Assembly: GCA_035647815.1 (NCBI GenBank)
Contig: DASRMR010000031.1
Coordinates: forward strand, 9,738 to 73,737
DNA: 64,000 nt
Origin: JAAYRQ01 sp035647815
GTDB taxonomy: Bacteria; Bacillota; Syntrophomonadia; Syntrophomonadales; Syntrophomonadaceae
Direction of reading: 5' to 3'
The stretch's first letter is position 1; every line of letters begins with the position of its first letter. Shown here one piece after another: positions 35,090-43,819 of this stretch. A program made the position numbers and the translations under genes. Below the pieces are notes generated by a model that saw nothing but the letters and a program-made list of their open reading frames with translations, searched no databases and was not told the DNA's origin.

Positions 35090-36259
35090 TTATAATTGGC
35101 TTGCTAAAATATGTCTATGTAGATAGTCACTACCAGCTATCATAGATAACATTTGAGCATCCCGCAAATACTTTTCGGCTGGGTGTCCTACAAAAAATCC
35201 TAATCTACCAATTAAATCTACCGCAGTAGATGTTACATGTTGCGCTACTTGGGTTGCATATAATTTTGCCATGATGGAAACTCTGGCATAATTCTCATCA
35301 ATATCTATGTAATAAGCAGCTCTCATTACCGCCAATCTAGCAGCATCAATTTGAGTTGATAAATCAGCTAAGGTAGAAGATACATAGTGACTATAAGAAT
35401 TTGTACCACTAAATATCTGATTACTTCGAGCAGCTTCTAATGCCATTTCATATGCAGCTTTCGCTACCCCAACCCCAATCGCTCCTATTAATGTGCGATT
35501 ACGATCAAAAGTTTGCATAAGAAGTAAATAACCAGCACCATCTCCGACTTTATATTCTTCTGGAATCGTAACATTATGAAAATCTATTTTAACCGTATGA
35601 CATGCCCTCAAGCCTGATTTCCGTAATACTTCCGCAACATCTATACCTGGGGTTGTATTAGGAACTAAATAAAATTGTAGTCCAGATTTTTGTTTAGATT
35701 CACTGCTTCTAGCTAGAGTTAACATAAATTTAGCTACTGAACCGTTGATAATATAATCTTTACTACCATTTATAATAGCAGTTTCATCCTTATGTTCAGC
35801 AAAAGTTAATATTCTAGTAATATCTTCACTACTCATCTCAGGTCTTTCTAGATTATAATCAGACCTAGTCTCATTTATAGCTGTACAAGCTAGATTAGGA
35901 CTCTTAGTAGTGAGGTAAGGAAGAAATTCGTTTTTCAGTTCTTTACTTCCCGCAACTAATATTGGGGTTACAGCATAGTTGTTAGCAACTACAATTGCTG
36001 CTGCACCTGCACAACCTGCAGCTAATTCCTCGACTAAAGCTGCGTGCATACACATCGAAAGTTCTCGTCCCCCATATTCTCTAGGGATGGCAGGTGATAA
36101 CATATTACGCCTAGAAAGTAGTTCTGGGATAACCCAGTCTTGTGTTTCATCACCAATCGAATCTAAATAAGTAGCCCTTTCGGCAATTTTCGTAGTAGCT
36201 AACTCCCTAATTTCATGTATTAAATCTATTTCTTCTTCTGTCCAGGTAAAAGTATCCAT
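35090..36259 (-). CDS. Acyl-CoA dehydrogenase-like flavoprotein 1
   Basis: A 389-residue member of the acyl-CoA dehydrogenase superfamily, with the N-terminal helical domain (PAIPREYGGRELSMCMHAALVEELA), the middle beta domain (GSKDYIINGSVAKFMLTLAR, GLRACHTVKIDFHNV) and the C-terminal helical domain (DRNRTLIGAIGVGVAKAAYE). The position of the usual catalytic Glu (YEGT in butyryl-CoA dehydrogenases) reads IAGS, and the alternative isovaleryl-type position is Asn, so the standard base is absent. The start at 36259 follows GGAAGGTG. It is 28 bases downstream of a paralogue, and the pair may form a heteromer. Confidence 0.85.
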   Translation of the reverse strand: MDTFTWTEEEIDLIHEIRELATTKIAERATYLDSIGDETQDWVIPELLSRRNMLSPAIPREYGGRELSMCMHAALVEELAAGCAGAAAIVVANNYAVTPILVAGSKELKNEFLPYLTTKSPNLACTAINETRSDYNLERPEMSSEDITRILTFAEHKDETAIINGSKDYIINGSVAKFMLTLARSSESKQKSGLQFYLVPNTTPGIDVAEVLRKSGLRACHTVKIDFHNVTIPEEYKVGDGAGYLLLMQTFDRNRTLIGAIGVGVAKAAYEMALEAARSNQIFSGTNSYSHYVSSTLADLSTQIDAARLAVMRAAYYIDIDENYARVSIMAKLYATQVAQHVTSTAVDLIGRLGFFVGHPAEKYLRDAQMLSMIAGSDYLHRHILASQL

Positions 36260-36287
36260 TGCCTTCACCTTCCTTATTATCTATTAC

Positions 36288-37463
36288 TTAAAACTGTGCA
36301 GCTATAAGACTTCTATGGAATTGTTCACTTCCATCAACAATGGAAAGCATTTTGGCATCTCGCAAATATTTTTCCGACTCGTGTCCATATAAATATGCCC
36401 TTCCACCCACAATCTCCATAGCCTTAGCCGTTACTTCTTGAGCTACACTGCTTGCAATTACCTTAGATTTAGATGCAGCTTGAGAAAAATCTAGATCACT
36501 ATCAATTAATGAACAAGCTAGATGTACACTTAACCTAGCCGCATTTAATTTTGTCGCCATATCTACTAAAGCGTAACTTACCGCACTTTCTTCAAAACTA
36601 GGTCTACCCATATACATCCTAATTTTAGAAGTTTTTAAGGCCGTTTCATAAGCTGCTCTAGCTACCCCTAAACATATAGCCCCCGTATAAGCTACACTCC
36701 TATCTAGGTTTTGCATAAATACTAATAAACCACTACCAGGTTTACCAATTTTATGGTTATTGGCAATTTCAACATTATCAAAAACTACTTCATTAGCACT
36801 ACACGACCTTAACCCTAGGGTGTTCCTAACTTCTCCTACTGCCACACCTGGAGTATCCATCGGTAGAACAATAACTTGTAAATCTTTTTTATCGCCGTAA
36901 GGAGTACTTGAATACATAGTCACAAAAAAGTCAGCTATATTGGCATTCATAACATAGTCTTTATGTCCTCTTAAGACTGTACACCCTTCTTCTGACCCCT
37001 TCTTAACTTTAATAGATGAGCGACTAATACTCATAGCTTCTGGATGTGCAAATATATCCAAATTTGGTTTATGTTCAATTAGTGTTAATGCAGCTAAATG
37101 AGGAGTTTTATTAGTTAATTTAGGTAAGTATTCTTGTTTCTGTTCTAAAGTACCTGCCGTTATAATCGGACTTATTGCATGAAGATTAGTAGATATAATA
37201 GTTGCTATTCCAGCACAACCAACAGCTATTTCTTCTAAAATCATAGCAGTAGCCAAATGACTTATTCCTAAGCCTCCATATTCACTAGGTAAATTAGGTG
37301 CTAGTAAATTATGTTCTGCTAAAAGGTTAATAGTCGCAAAATCAGTACTACCACCAACTCTCTGATCAAGCTCGATTGCATTTGGGCTTATAAAGTTCTG
37401 TGTAATTTCCCTTGCCATCATTACCAAGTCAGTTTCTTGACTAGGAATAGTATGTCTAAACAT
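36288..37463 (-). CDS. Acyl-CoA dehydrogenase-like flavoprotein 2
   Basis: A 391-residue paralogue of the next gene downstream. It shares PNLPSEYGGLGISHLATAMILEEIA, GHKDYVMNANIADFFVTM, GLRSCSANEVVFDNV and the C-terminal SEKYLRDAKMLSIVDGSEQFH. Here Asp sits where the catalytic Glu normally lies (VDGS). The ATG at 37463 behind GGGGGG is used; a longer frame starts at 37496 inside the upstream regulator gene. Substrate unknown. Confidence 0.85.
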   Translation of the reverse strand: MFRHTIPSQETDLVMMAREITQNFISPNAIELDQRVGGSTDFATINLLAEHNLLAPNLPSEYGGLGISHLATAMILEEIAVGCAGIATIISTNLHAISPIITAGTLEQKQEYLPKLTNKTPHLAALTLIEHKPNLDIFAHPEAMSISRSSIKVKKGSEEGCTVLRGHKDYVMNANIADFFVTMYSSTPYGDKKDLQVIVLPMDTPGVAVGEVRNTLGLRSCSANEVVFDNVEIANNHKIGKPGSGLLVFMQNLDRSVAYTGAICLGVARAAYETALKTSKIRMYMGRPSFEESAVSYALVDMATKLNAARLSVHLACSLIDSDLDFSQAASKSKVIASSVAQEVTAKAMEIVGGRAYLYGHESEKYLRDAKMLSIVDGSEQFHRSLIAAQF

Positions 37464-37477
37464 ATTAGCCCCCCTAA

Positions 37478-37846
37478 TTAACGAGTCTTTTGCCAAATAA
37501 TATAGTCCATTACTGAACGTCTTCTTTCTAGCGGCAATTCATATAAAGCATTGACAATCTTAAGCAATTCAGGCTCCCCATCTAACACATTGTTAATATG
37601 GTTCATGTTATTGGAAGAATCTGGTCTTTGGGTGTTAGCACGATTACTTTCTAAAAAATACTCAATAGGTTTTTCTAGTAATTCAGCAATATTCTCCAGC
37701 TGAGTTAAATATATTCGTCTTTTGCCTTTTTCATAATTGGAAAGTGTAGATTGAGCACATCCCATCATGCCGGCAAGCTGTTCTTGGCTTAAACCTGCAT
37801 CTTCTCTCGCTAATTGAAGTTTTTTGCCAATCTCCTTGAAACCCAT
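37478..37846 (-). CDS. XRE-family transcriptional regulator
   Basis: A 122-residue protein with an N-terminal Cro/C1 helix-turn-helix (LQLAREDAGLSQEQLAGMMGCAQSTLSNYEKGKRR) and a short C-terminal part, YELPLERRRSVMDYIIWQK, that may dimerise. AAGGGGC precedes the ATG. It is the first gene before the two acyl-CoA dehydrogenases, with its stop 14 bases before the next start, so it probably regulates this operon. Confidence 0.9.
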   Translation of the reverse strand: MGFKEIGKKLQLAREDAGLSQEQLAGMMGCAQSTLSNYEKGKRRIYLTQLENIAELLEKPIEYFLESNRANTQRPDSSNNMNHINNVLDGEPELLKIVNALYELPLERRRSVMDYIIWQKTR

Positions 37847-37879
37847 GGTTTGCCCCTTTCGTTAATGACTATTTGTATA

Positions 37880-39196
37880 TTAGTTTATTAAGGTGCCTCT
37901 AACTAAACTACCCTTTACATCTGTTTCTTCGAGGATTACCTTGGCAAACTCTCCGATCCAGTTTATCTTTGAAGAAAATTCAACCTCTATATAATTAGAG
38001 GTTAAACCTCTATATTTGTAATCACTTATTTGTCTTTCAACTAGTAAATCCATCTCTAGCCCTATATGATTTAAAATGAAATCCCGATTTTTTTCTTCTG
38101 CTAAATCTCGAAGTTTGTTGCTCCTGCGATTTTTTTCTTTTCCATCTACCAGAGAATCCATTGTTGCTGCCTTAGTTCCTGGCCTTTTTGAATATTTAAA
38201 AACATGTAAATGACTTAGAGGCAGATTGTTTATCAATTCAAAAGTATCTTGAAAGTCAGTATCTTCTTCAGTCGGAAAACCTACCATTACATCAGCAGCT
38301 ATGGCTATACCCGGAATTTCCCGAGCTATTTTTAAAACTAACTCTTCGTAATGTTTTCGTGAATAACGTCTATTCATGTCTTTTAATATTTTATCACTAC
38401 CGCTTTGGAGCGGAATATGGAAATGGTGACATAGCTTCTTTTCATTTTTCATTAAATCAATTAAATCATCGGTAACTTCTAATGGTTCTACAGAACTTAA
38501 ACGCAACCTGAAATTGTATTGCTTAGTTTCTTGTAATATTGTTTTTAAAAGTCCTAGTAAATCTATATCATCTAAATCAGTACCATAAAAACCTGTATGG
38601 ATACCGGTTAGAACAATCTCTTTATAACCTAATATTAATAACTGTTTTAATTCGATTAAAACATCTTGGGGTAACTTACTCCTAACTGGTCCCCTAGCAA
38701 AAGGGACGATACAATACGAACAAAAGCTCTGACATCCGTCCTGAATTTTCACAAAAGCACGAGTACGTTCATGTGCTTTAGAAAAGATTATAGGTTTTAG
38801 TTTAACATTTTTGGTAATCGGTTCAGCATAAATTAAGTTTCTCTTTTGTTCATTATTCTTATATTTTTCGATGATTTGTACTACATTTTCTTTTTCTTTA
38901 TTACCAATCACCAAGTTAACACCTTCAATGTCCGCCAATTTCTGGGGGTTAACTTGAGCTGTACAACCTATGGCAGCTACTATAGCGTTAGGATTGTTTC
39001 GAACCGCTCTCCTAATTAACGCTCGTGATTTTCTATCACTAACATGTGTAACTGTACATGTATTTATTATATAAATATCAGCAACTTCGTCAAAATCTAC
39101 TATTAAATAACCATTAATTATGAATTCTTCTTTAATTTGTTCTGTATCTATCTGATTAACTTTGCAGCCCAAAGTTCGAAAAGCTACCTTAGACAT
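37880..39196 (-). CDS. mtaB: tRNA t6A37 methylthiotransferase MtaB
   Basis: A radical-SAM methylthiotransferase that converts t6A to ms2t6A at tRNA position 37. The N-terminal UPF0004 domain carries TLGCKVNQIDTEQ and NTCTVTHVSDRKSR; the radical-SAM cluster motif is CQSFCSYCIVPFARG; LQSGSDKILKDMNRRYS and the TRAM-like C-terminus follow. 438 residues is normal. It follows prmA in the dnaK operon, the usual Firmicutes order. Confidence 0.95.
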   Translation of the reverse strand: MSKVAFRTLGCKVNQIDTEQIKEEFIINGYLIVDFDEVADIYIINTCTVTHVSDRKSRALIRRAVRNNPNAIVAAIGCTAQVNPQKLADIEGVNLVIGNKEKENVVQIIEKYKNNEQKRNLIYAEPITKNVKLKPIIFSKAHERTRAFVKIQDGCQSFCSYCIVPFARGPVRSKLPQDVLIELKQLLILGYKEIVLTGIHTGFYGTDLDDIDLLGLLKTILQETKQYNFRLRLSSVEPLEVTDDLIDLMKNEKKLCHHFHIPLQSGSDKILKDMNRRYSRKHYEELVLKIAREIPGIAIAADVMVGFPTEEDTDFQDTFELINNLPLSHLHVFKYSKRPGTKAATMDSLVDGKEKNRRSNKLRDLAEEKNRDFILNHIGLEMDLLVERQISDYKYRGLTSNYIEVEFSSKINWIGEFAKVILEETDVKGSLVRGTLIN

Positions 39197-39289
39197 ATTA
39201 AACTCCTTTATTTTAAATCCTCTAACCTATGTGTATTTGATAGCTTAACTACTTTCATATCAGTAATTCATAAAGCTAAAACTTTTAAT

Positions 39290-40213
39290 TTATGCCTTTT
39301 TAGCCACTACCCCAACCCAATCTACATCAGTTAAAGTCTTCTCAATTATAAAATTGTTATCCTCCAGCTGCTTTTTAACTCCCGGCCACCGACTATCAAC
39401 AATTCCGGAGCCAAATAAATAACCACCAACAGGTAATACCTCAGCAACTTTAGGGATCAATAAACTAACTATTTCAGCAGTTATGTTAGCTAGAACTAGG
39501 TCAGGTTTATAATTAATTAGTTCCTCTACGATATTGCCTTCTTGTATAGTTATTTTATCTGCTAATTTGTTTAACTCCACATTTTCAGTTGCTACTTTCA
39601 CTGCTACTTCATCAATATCCATTCCCCATACTCTTTTAGCCCCTAATTTAACTGCTGCAATAGATAAGATACCTGAGCCACAACCAGCATCTACTATGGA
39701 TTCTCCACCCTTTATATATTCATCAATAAATCGCAAACAAAACCTAGTTGAAGCATGAATCCCAGTTCCAAATGCCATACCCGGATCGATTTCAACAACT
39801 ATTTCGTTAGATTGAGAATCATATTCCTCCCAGGAAGGCTTTATCACTATTCTTTCACCAATCTTAAAAGTATGGTAATACTTTTTCCATGATTCTTCCC
39901 AGTCCTCATCATCAACTTCACAAACATATACTTTGCAATCTACATTGAAACTTTCTCTCACCTTTTCCAAGCAATCATCTATCTCAGCTAAAACTGCTTT
40001 ATCTTCTGGAAAATATGCTTTTACTACTACAAATTCATGTTCAAGAAAATCAGGAGAAGCTATATCAGGCTTATATTTATCCTTACTAATATACTTGCGG
40101 GCAGCCTGGGGATCCTCAATTACCACTCCGCCTGAACCTAAACGGTGAAAAATATCTGCAATAGCTTCTACACATACACCTTCAGTTAATACACTAACTT
40201 CTTTCCATACCAT
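39290..40213 (-). CDS. prmA: Ribosomal protein L11 methyltransferase
   Basis: PrmA methylates L11. The 307-residue protein has the SAM site VDAGCGSGILSIAAVKLGA, the upstream DPGMAFGTGIHASTRFCL and the catalytic-region LVLANITAEIVSLLIP. It lies 12 bases after dnaJ, as in Bacillus. Confidence 0.96.
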   Translation of the reverse strand: MVWKEVSVLTEGVCVEAIADIFHRLGSGGVVIEDPQAARKYISKDKYKPDIASPDFLEHEFVVVKAYFPEDKAVLAEIDDCLEKVRESFNVDCKVYVCEVDDEDWEESWKKYYHTFKIGERIVIKPSWEEYDSQSNEIVVEIDPGMAFGTGIHASTRFCLRFIDEYIKGGESIVDAGCGSGILSIAAVKLGAKRVWGMDIDEVAVKVATENVELNKLADKITIQEGNIVEELINYKPDLVLANITAEIVSLLIPKVAEVLPVGGYLFGSGIVDSRWPGVKKQLEDNNFIIEKTLTDVDWVGVVAKKA

Positions 40214-40225
40214 ATAAAATAGCTC

Positions 40226-41353
40226 CTAACCCATAGCATCTTTAAATTTATCAAACAGTCCCTTTTTATCCTCTTTTTCTTCATCATCAAACTGTTCTAA
40301 TAATTCTTTTTGCTTTTTAGTTAATTTAGTAGGTATTTTTACCTCAATTATTAATTTTAAATCTCCAATTCTGCTACTTTGTATATGTGGAACACCTTTA
40401 CCCCTTACAGTTAATACATCCCCAGGTTGTGTCCCTACTGGTATATGCAACTGATGATTTGAACCACCTAAAAGTGGAACTTCTACATCAGCACCTAAAG
40501 CCGCCTGTATAAAAGTAATAGATACATTCGTTATAAGGTTGTAACCATCACGCCTAAAACTCTCATGTGGCCTTACCATAATATTTATATATAAATCACC
40601 AGAAGGTCCTCCACGGATACCTTCTTCACCTTCTCCTTGAATCCTGAGCCTGGAACCACTATCAATACCTGCAGGAATACGAACATTAATTTTACGAGCT
40701 TTCCTGACTTTTCCTCCACCTCTACATTTCGAGCAAGGCTTTTCTATTATGGTACCTGCACCTTGACACTTATTACAAGTGCGAAGTGTTTCAAATCTGC
40801 CAAATGGTGTGCTTTGAACTGACCTAACTTGCCCAGAGCCATTACAAGTAGGACATTTCTTCACCTTACTACCCGGCTCTGCCCCACTACCATCACATTT
40901 ATCGCAATTTTCTACTCTAGTTAACTCTATTTCTTTTTCTAAACCAAAAACTGCATCTTCAAAATTAATATCCATGCGGATTTCACGATCATTACCCTTT
41001 TGGGGACCTGTTCTTCTACGGCCACCACCTGAACCACCAAATATTAAATCAAATAAGTCTGTAAAGCCACCTGCATCTTCAAATCCACCAAACCCACCAA
41101 ATCCTCCTGCGTTTTTAGTAGGATCAAAAGCATCATGCCCGAAGCGATCATAAGCATCTTTCTTTTGAGGGTCACTTAAAATCGTGTATGCCTCACTAAG
41201 CTCTTTGAATTTTTCCCCTGCATTTTCATCATCTTGATTAACATCCGGATGATATTTCCTAGCCTTCTGGCGGTAAGCTTTTTTAATTTCCTCTTGAGAA
41301 GCGTTTTGGCTAACGCCTAAAACATCATAATAATCCTTTTTCCCGGACATCAT
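40226..41353 (-). CDS. dnaJ: Chaperone protein DnaJ
   Basis: Type I Hsp40 co-chaperone that stimulates DnaK. J-domain with HPD (KYHPDVNQ), Gly/Phe-rich linker (GGFGGFGGFEDAGG), four zinc CxxCxGxG repeats (CDKCDGSG, CPTCNGSG, CNKCQGAG, CSKCRGGG) and a C-terminal substrate domain. 375 residues is usual. It lies about 100 bases downstream of dnaK. Confidence 0.98.
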   Translation of the reverse strand: MMSGKKDYYDVLGVSQNASQEEIKKAYRQKARKYHPDVNQDDENAGEKFKELSEAYTILSDPQKKDAYDRFGHDAFDPTKNAGGFGGFGGFEDAGGFTDLFDLIFGGSGGGRRRTGPQKGNDREIRMDINFEDAVFGLEKEIELTRVENCDKCDGSGAEPGSKVKKCPTCNGSGQVRSVQSTPFGRFETLRTCNKCQGAGTIIEKPCSKCRGGGKVRKARKINVRIPAGIDSGSRLRIQGEGEEGIRGGPSGDLYINIMVRPHESFRRDGYNLITNVSITFIQAALGADVEVPLLGGSNHQLHIPVGTQPGDVLTVRGKGVPHIQSSRIGDLKLIIEVKIPTKLTKKQKELLEQFDDEEKEDKKGLFDKFKDAMG

Positions 41354-41449
41354 TCTCCACCTTCCTAAAAATAGGGTAACCCGGAAACAGTTGCTTCCGG
41401 GTCCTTATATACCAAATAACGCAACTAAAGACAGAACCCCTAAAAGGCA

Positions 41450-43255
41450 TTATTTATCATCTTCAGGTATATCATAATCAGCGTCAAAAACCTCATCAGC
41501 TTCTTCTGACCCATCATCTGGATTAGCATTTTCATACATCTGAGCTGTAAAGGCATAAATTGCTTCAGTCAGTGTTTCATTCTTGCTATTAATTTCATCC
41601 AAATCAGAACCTTCTAAAGCAGTTCTTAAATCTTCTACAGCAGTTTCAATTTTACTCTTAGTTTCATCATCCATTTCTTCCGCATTTTCTTTTATAGTCT
41701 TTTCAGCTTGATAAATCATACTGTCAGCACTATTGCGGGTTTCTATTTCCTGAACTCGTTTTTCATCTTCTTCCGCAAATGCTTCAGCATCTTTTACCAT
41801 TTTTTCTATTTCATCATCGTCTAATGCAGTAGATGAAGTAATAGTAATCTTTTGCTCCTTATTAGTTGCTAAGTCTTTAGCAGTAACATTAACTATACCA
41901 TTTACATCTATATCAAAGGCAACTTCTATTTGTGGAATCCCTCTTGGTGCTGCTGGAATTCCGGTAAGTTGGAATCTTCCTAAGGTTACATTATGTTCCG
42001 ACATTTTTCGTTCACCTTGTAATACATGTATATCAACAGAAGTTTGGCTATCTGCTGCAGTAGTAAATACCTGGCTTTGTGAAATAGGTATTGTAGAGTT
42101 TCTTTCAATTATTCTAGTGAAAACTCCACCCAAAGTTTCGATTCCTAATGATAGTGGGGTAACATCTAATAAAACTACATCAGTTACATCGCCAGCTAAA
42201 ACACCAGCTTGAATAGCTGCGCCTAAAGCTACTACTTCATCAGGGTTAATCCCTTTAAATGGGTCTTTACCTATGAAGTCTTTAATAGCTTCTTGTACAG
42301 CAGGAATCCTAGTAGAACCTCCTACTAAAATAACTTTATCAATTTCACTTGCCTTTAATTCCGAATCTTTCAAAGCTCTCCTTAGTGGTCCCATTGTTCT
42401 TTCCACTAAATCAGCCGTCATTTCATCAAATTTTGCTCTAGTCAAAGTTCTTTCTAAATGTAGTGGTCCATCTTGCGTAGCAGTTATATATGGAATATTA
42501 ATATCTGATGACATTACTGCTGATAATTCATGTTTAGCTTTTTCTGCCGCCTCTTTTAAACGATGCATAGCCATCTTATCATTTTTTAAATCAAGACCAT
42601 TATCGCGTTTAAACTCTTCTGCTAACCAATCAATTATTTTATTATCAAAATCGTCTCCACCTAGCCTATTATTACCGCTAGTAGCCTTAACTTCGAAAAC
42701 CCCATCACCAATCTCAAGAATAGAAACATCAAAAGTTCCACCACCGAGGTCAAAAACTAATATATTGTCACTACCTTCTTTTTCAAAACCGTAAGCTAAG
42801 GCTGCCGCTGTTGGCTCGTTTATAATTCTCAATACCTCTAGACCAGCAATAGTACCTGCATCTTGAGTTGCTTGACGTTGAGCATCAGTAAAATAAGCTG
42901 GTACAGTAATAACTGCCTTAGTTACTTTGTGTCCTAAATAAGATTCAGCATCAGTTTTTAGCTTCTGTAAAATAAATGCCGAGATTTCTTGTGGAGTATA
43001 ATTATGATCATCAATTTTAACCTTGAAATCTGTTCCCATCTGTCTTTTTATAGATAAAATGGTTCTCTCTGGATTAGTAGTCGCTTGTCGCTTTGCTACC
43101 CTTCCTACTAATCTTTCTTTTGTTTTGGAAAATCCTACTACAGAAGGAGTCGTTCTCTCCCCTTCAGCACTAGATATGACAATAGGTTCACCTCCCTCCA
43201 TCACTGATACACAAGAGTTAGTTGTACCTAGATCTATACCTATTACTTTTCCCAT
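41450..43255 (-). CDS. dnaK: Chaperone protein DnaK
   Basis: Hsp70. ATPase domain with GIDLGTTNSCVSVMEGG, AYFTDAQRQATQDAG, NEPTAAALAYG and DLGGGTFDVSI; substrate-binding domain with DVTPLSLGIETLGG; acidic tail. It is 601 residues from the ATG at 43255, which follows GGAGGTG; a frame extension to 43264 is not needed. It lies in the hrcA-chaperonin-grpE-dnaK-dnaJ operon. Confidence 0.98.
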   Translation of the reverse strand: MGKVIGIDLGTTNSCVSVMEGGEPIVISSAEGERTTPSVVGFSKTKERLVGRVAKRQATTNPERTILSIKRQMGTDFKVKIDDHNYTPQEISAFILQKLKTDAESYLGHKVTKAVITVPAYFTDAQRQATQDAGTIAGLEVLRIINEPTAAALAYGFEKEGSDNILVFDLGGGTFDVSILEIGDGVFEVKATSGNNRLGGDDFDNKIIDWLAEEFKRDNGLDLKNDKMAMHRLKEAAEKAKHELSAVMSSDINIPYITATQDGPLHLERTLTRAKFDEMTADLVERTMGPLRRALKDSELKASEIDKVILVGGSTRIPAVQEAIKDFIGKDPFKGINPDEVVALGAAIQAGVLAGDVTDVVLLDVTPLSLGIETLGGVFTRIIERNSTIPISQSQVFTTAADSQTSVDIHVLQGERKMSEHNVTLGRFQLTGIPAAPRGIPQIEVAFDIDVNGIVNVTAKDLATNKEQKITITSSTALDDDEIEKMVKDAEAFAEEDEKRVQEIETRNSADSMIYQAEKTIKENAEEMDDETKSKIETAVEDLRTALEGSDLDEINSKNETLTEAIYAFTAQMYENANPDDGSEEADEVFDADYDIPEDDK

Positions 43256-43297
43256 TCTATACACCTCCAGTAATTTTTTAAAAAAATATATATAAAA

Positions 43298-43807
43298 TTA
43301 ATTACTAACTTTAACTAAGCTTGGTCTAATAACTCGACCATTCATGATATAACCTTTTTCCATTTCTTCTAAAACTGTGTTTTCTGGTTGAGAACTTTTT
43401 TCCATCATTAATGGTTGGTGGTATTCAGGATCAAAAGGTTTACCTAAAGCCTCAATCGGTTCTACACCTTCAGCCTCTATAACATCTAAAAGCTTCTTGA
43501 GAATCATTTCCATGCCTTTGTATATACTTTCAACATCTTGATTATTATCTGTATTCAAAGCTCTTTCAAAATCGTCGATAATCGGCAATAGCTTTTTTAT
43601 AACTGGTAGAGAAGCAAATTTATATTGTTCTTCTCTATCCCGAGCATTTCTTTTCCTTATATTCTCTATCTCTGCTAATGCTCGGAGGTAATTGTCCATA
43701 TTCTTTTTTGCTCTATCTTCAGCTTCATCTAAGACTTCCTGCGAAATAAGTACAGGTTCGTCTTTTTCACCAACTTCTTCTTGATTGTTTTTGGATAAAT
43801 CACACAT
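43298..43807 (-). CDS. grpE: Nucleotide exchange factor GrpE
   Basis: A 169-residue exchange factor of DnaK. A charged, disordered N-terminus and a long coiled coil (YLRALAEIENIRKRN) precede the signature PEYHQPLMMEKSSQPENTVLEE with MNGRVIRPSLVKVS at the end. GAGGTG precedes the ATG. Confidence 0.96.
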   Translation of the reverse strand: MCDLSKNNQEEVGEKDEPVLISQEVLDEAEDRAKKNMDNYLRALAEIENIRKRNARDREEQYKFASLPVIKKLLPIIDDFERALNTDNNQDVESIYKGMEMILKKLLDVIEAEGVEPIEALGKPFDPEYHQPLMMEKSSQPENTVLEEMEKGYIMNGRVIRPSLVKVSN

Positions 43808-43819
43808 AATTTCTCACCT

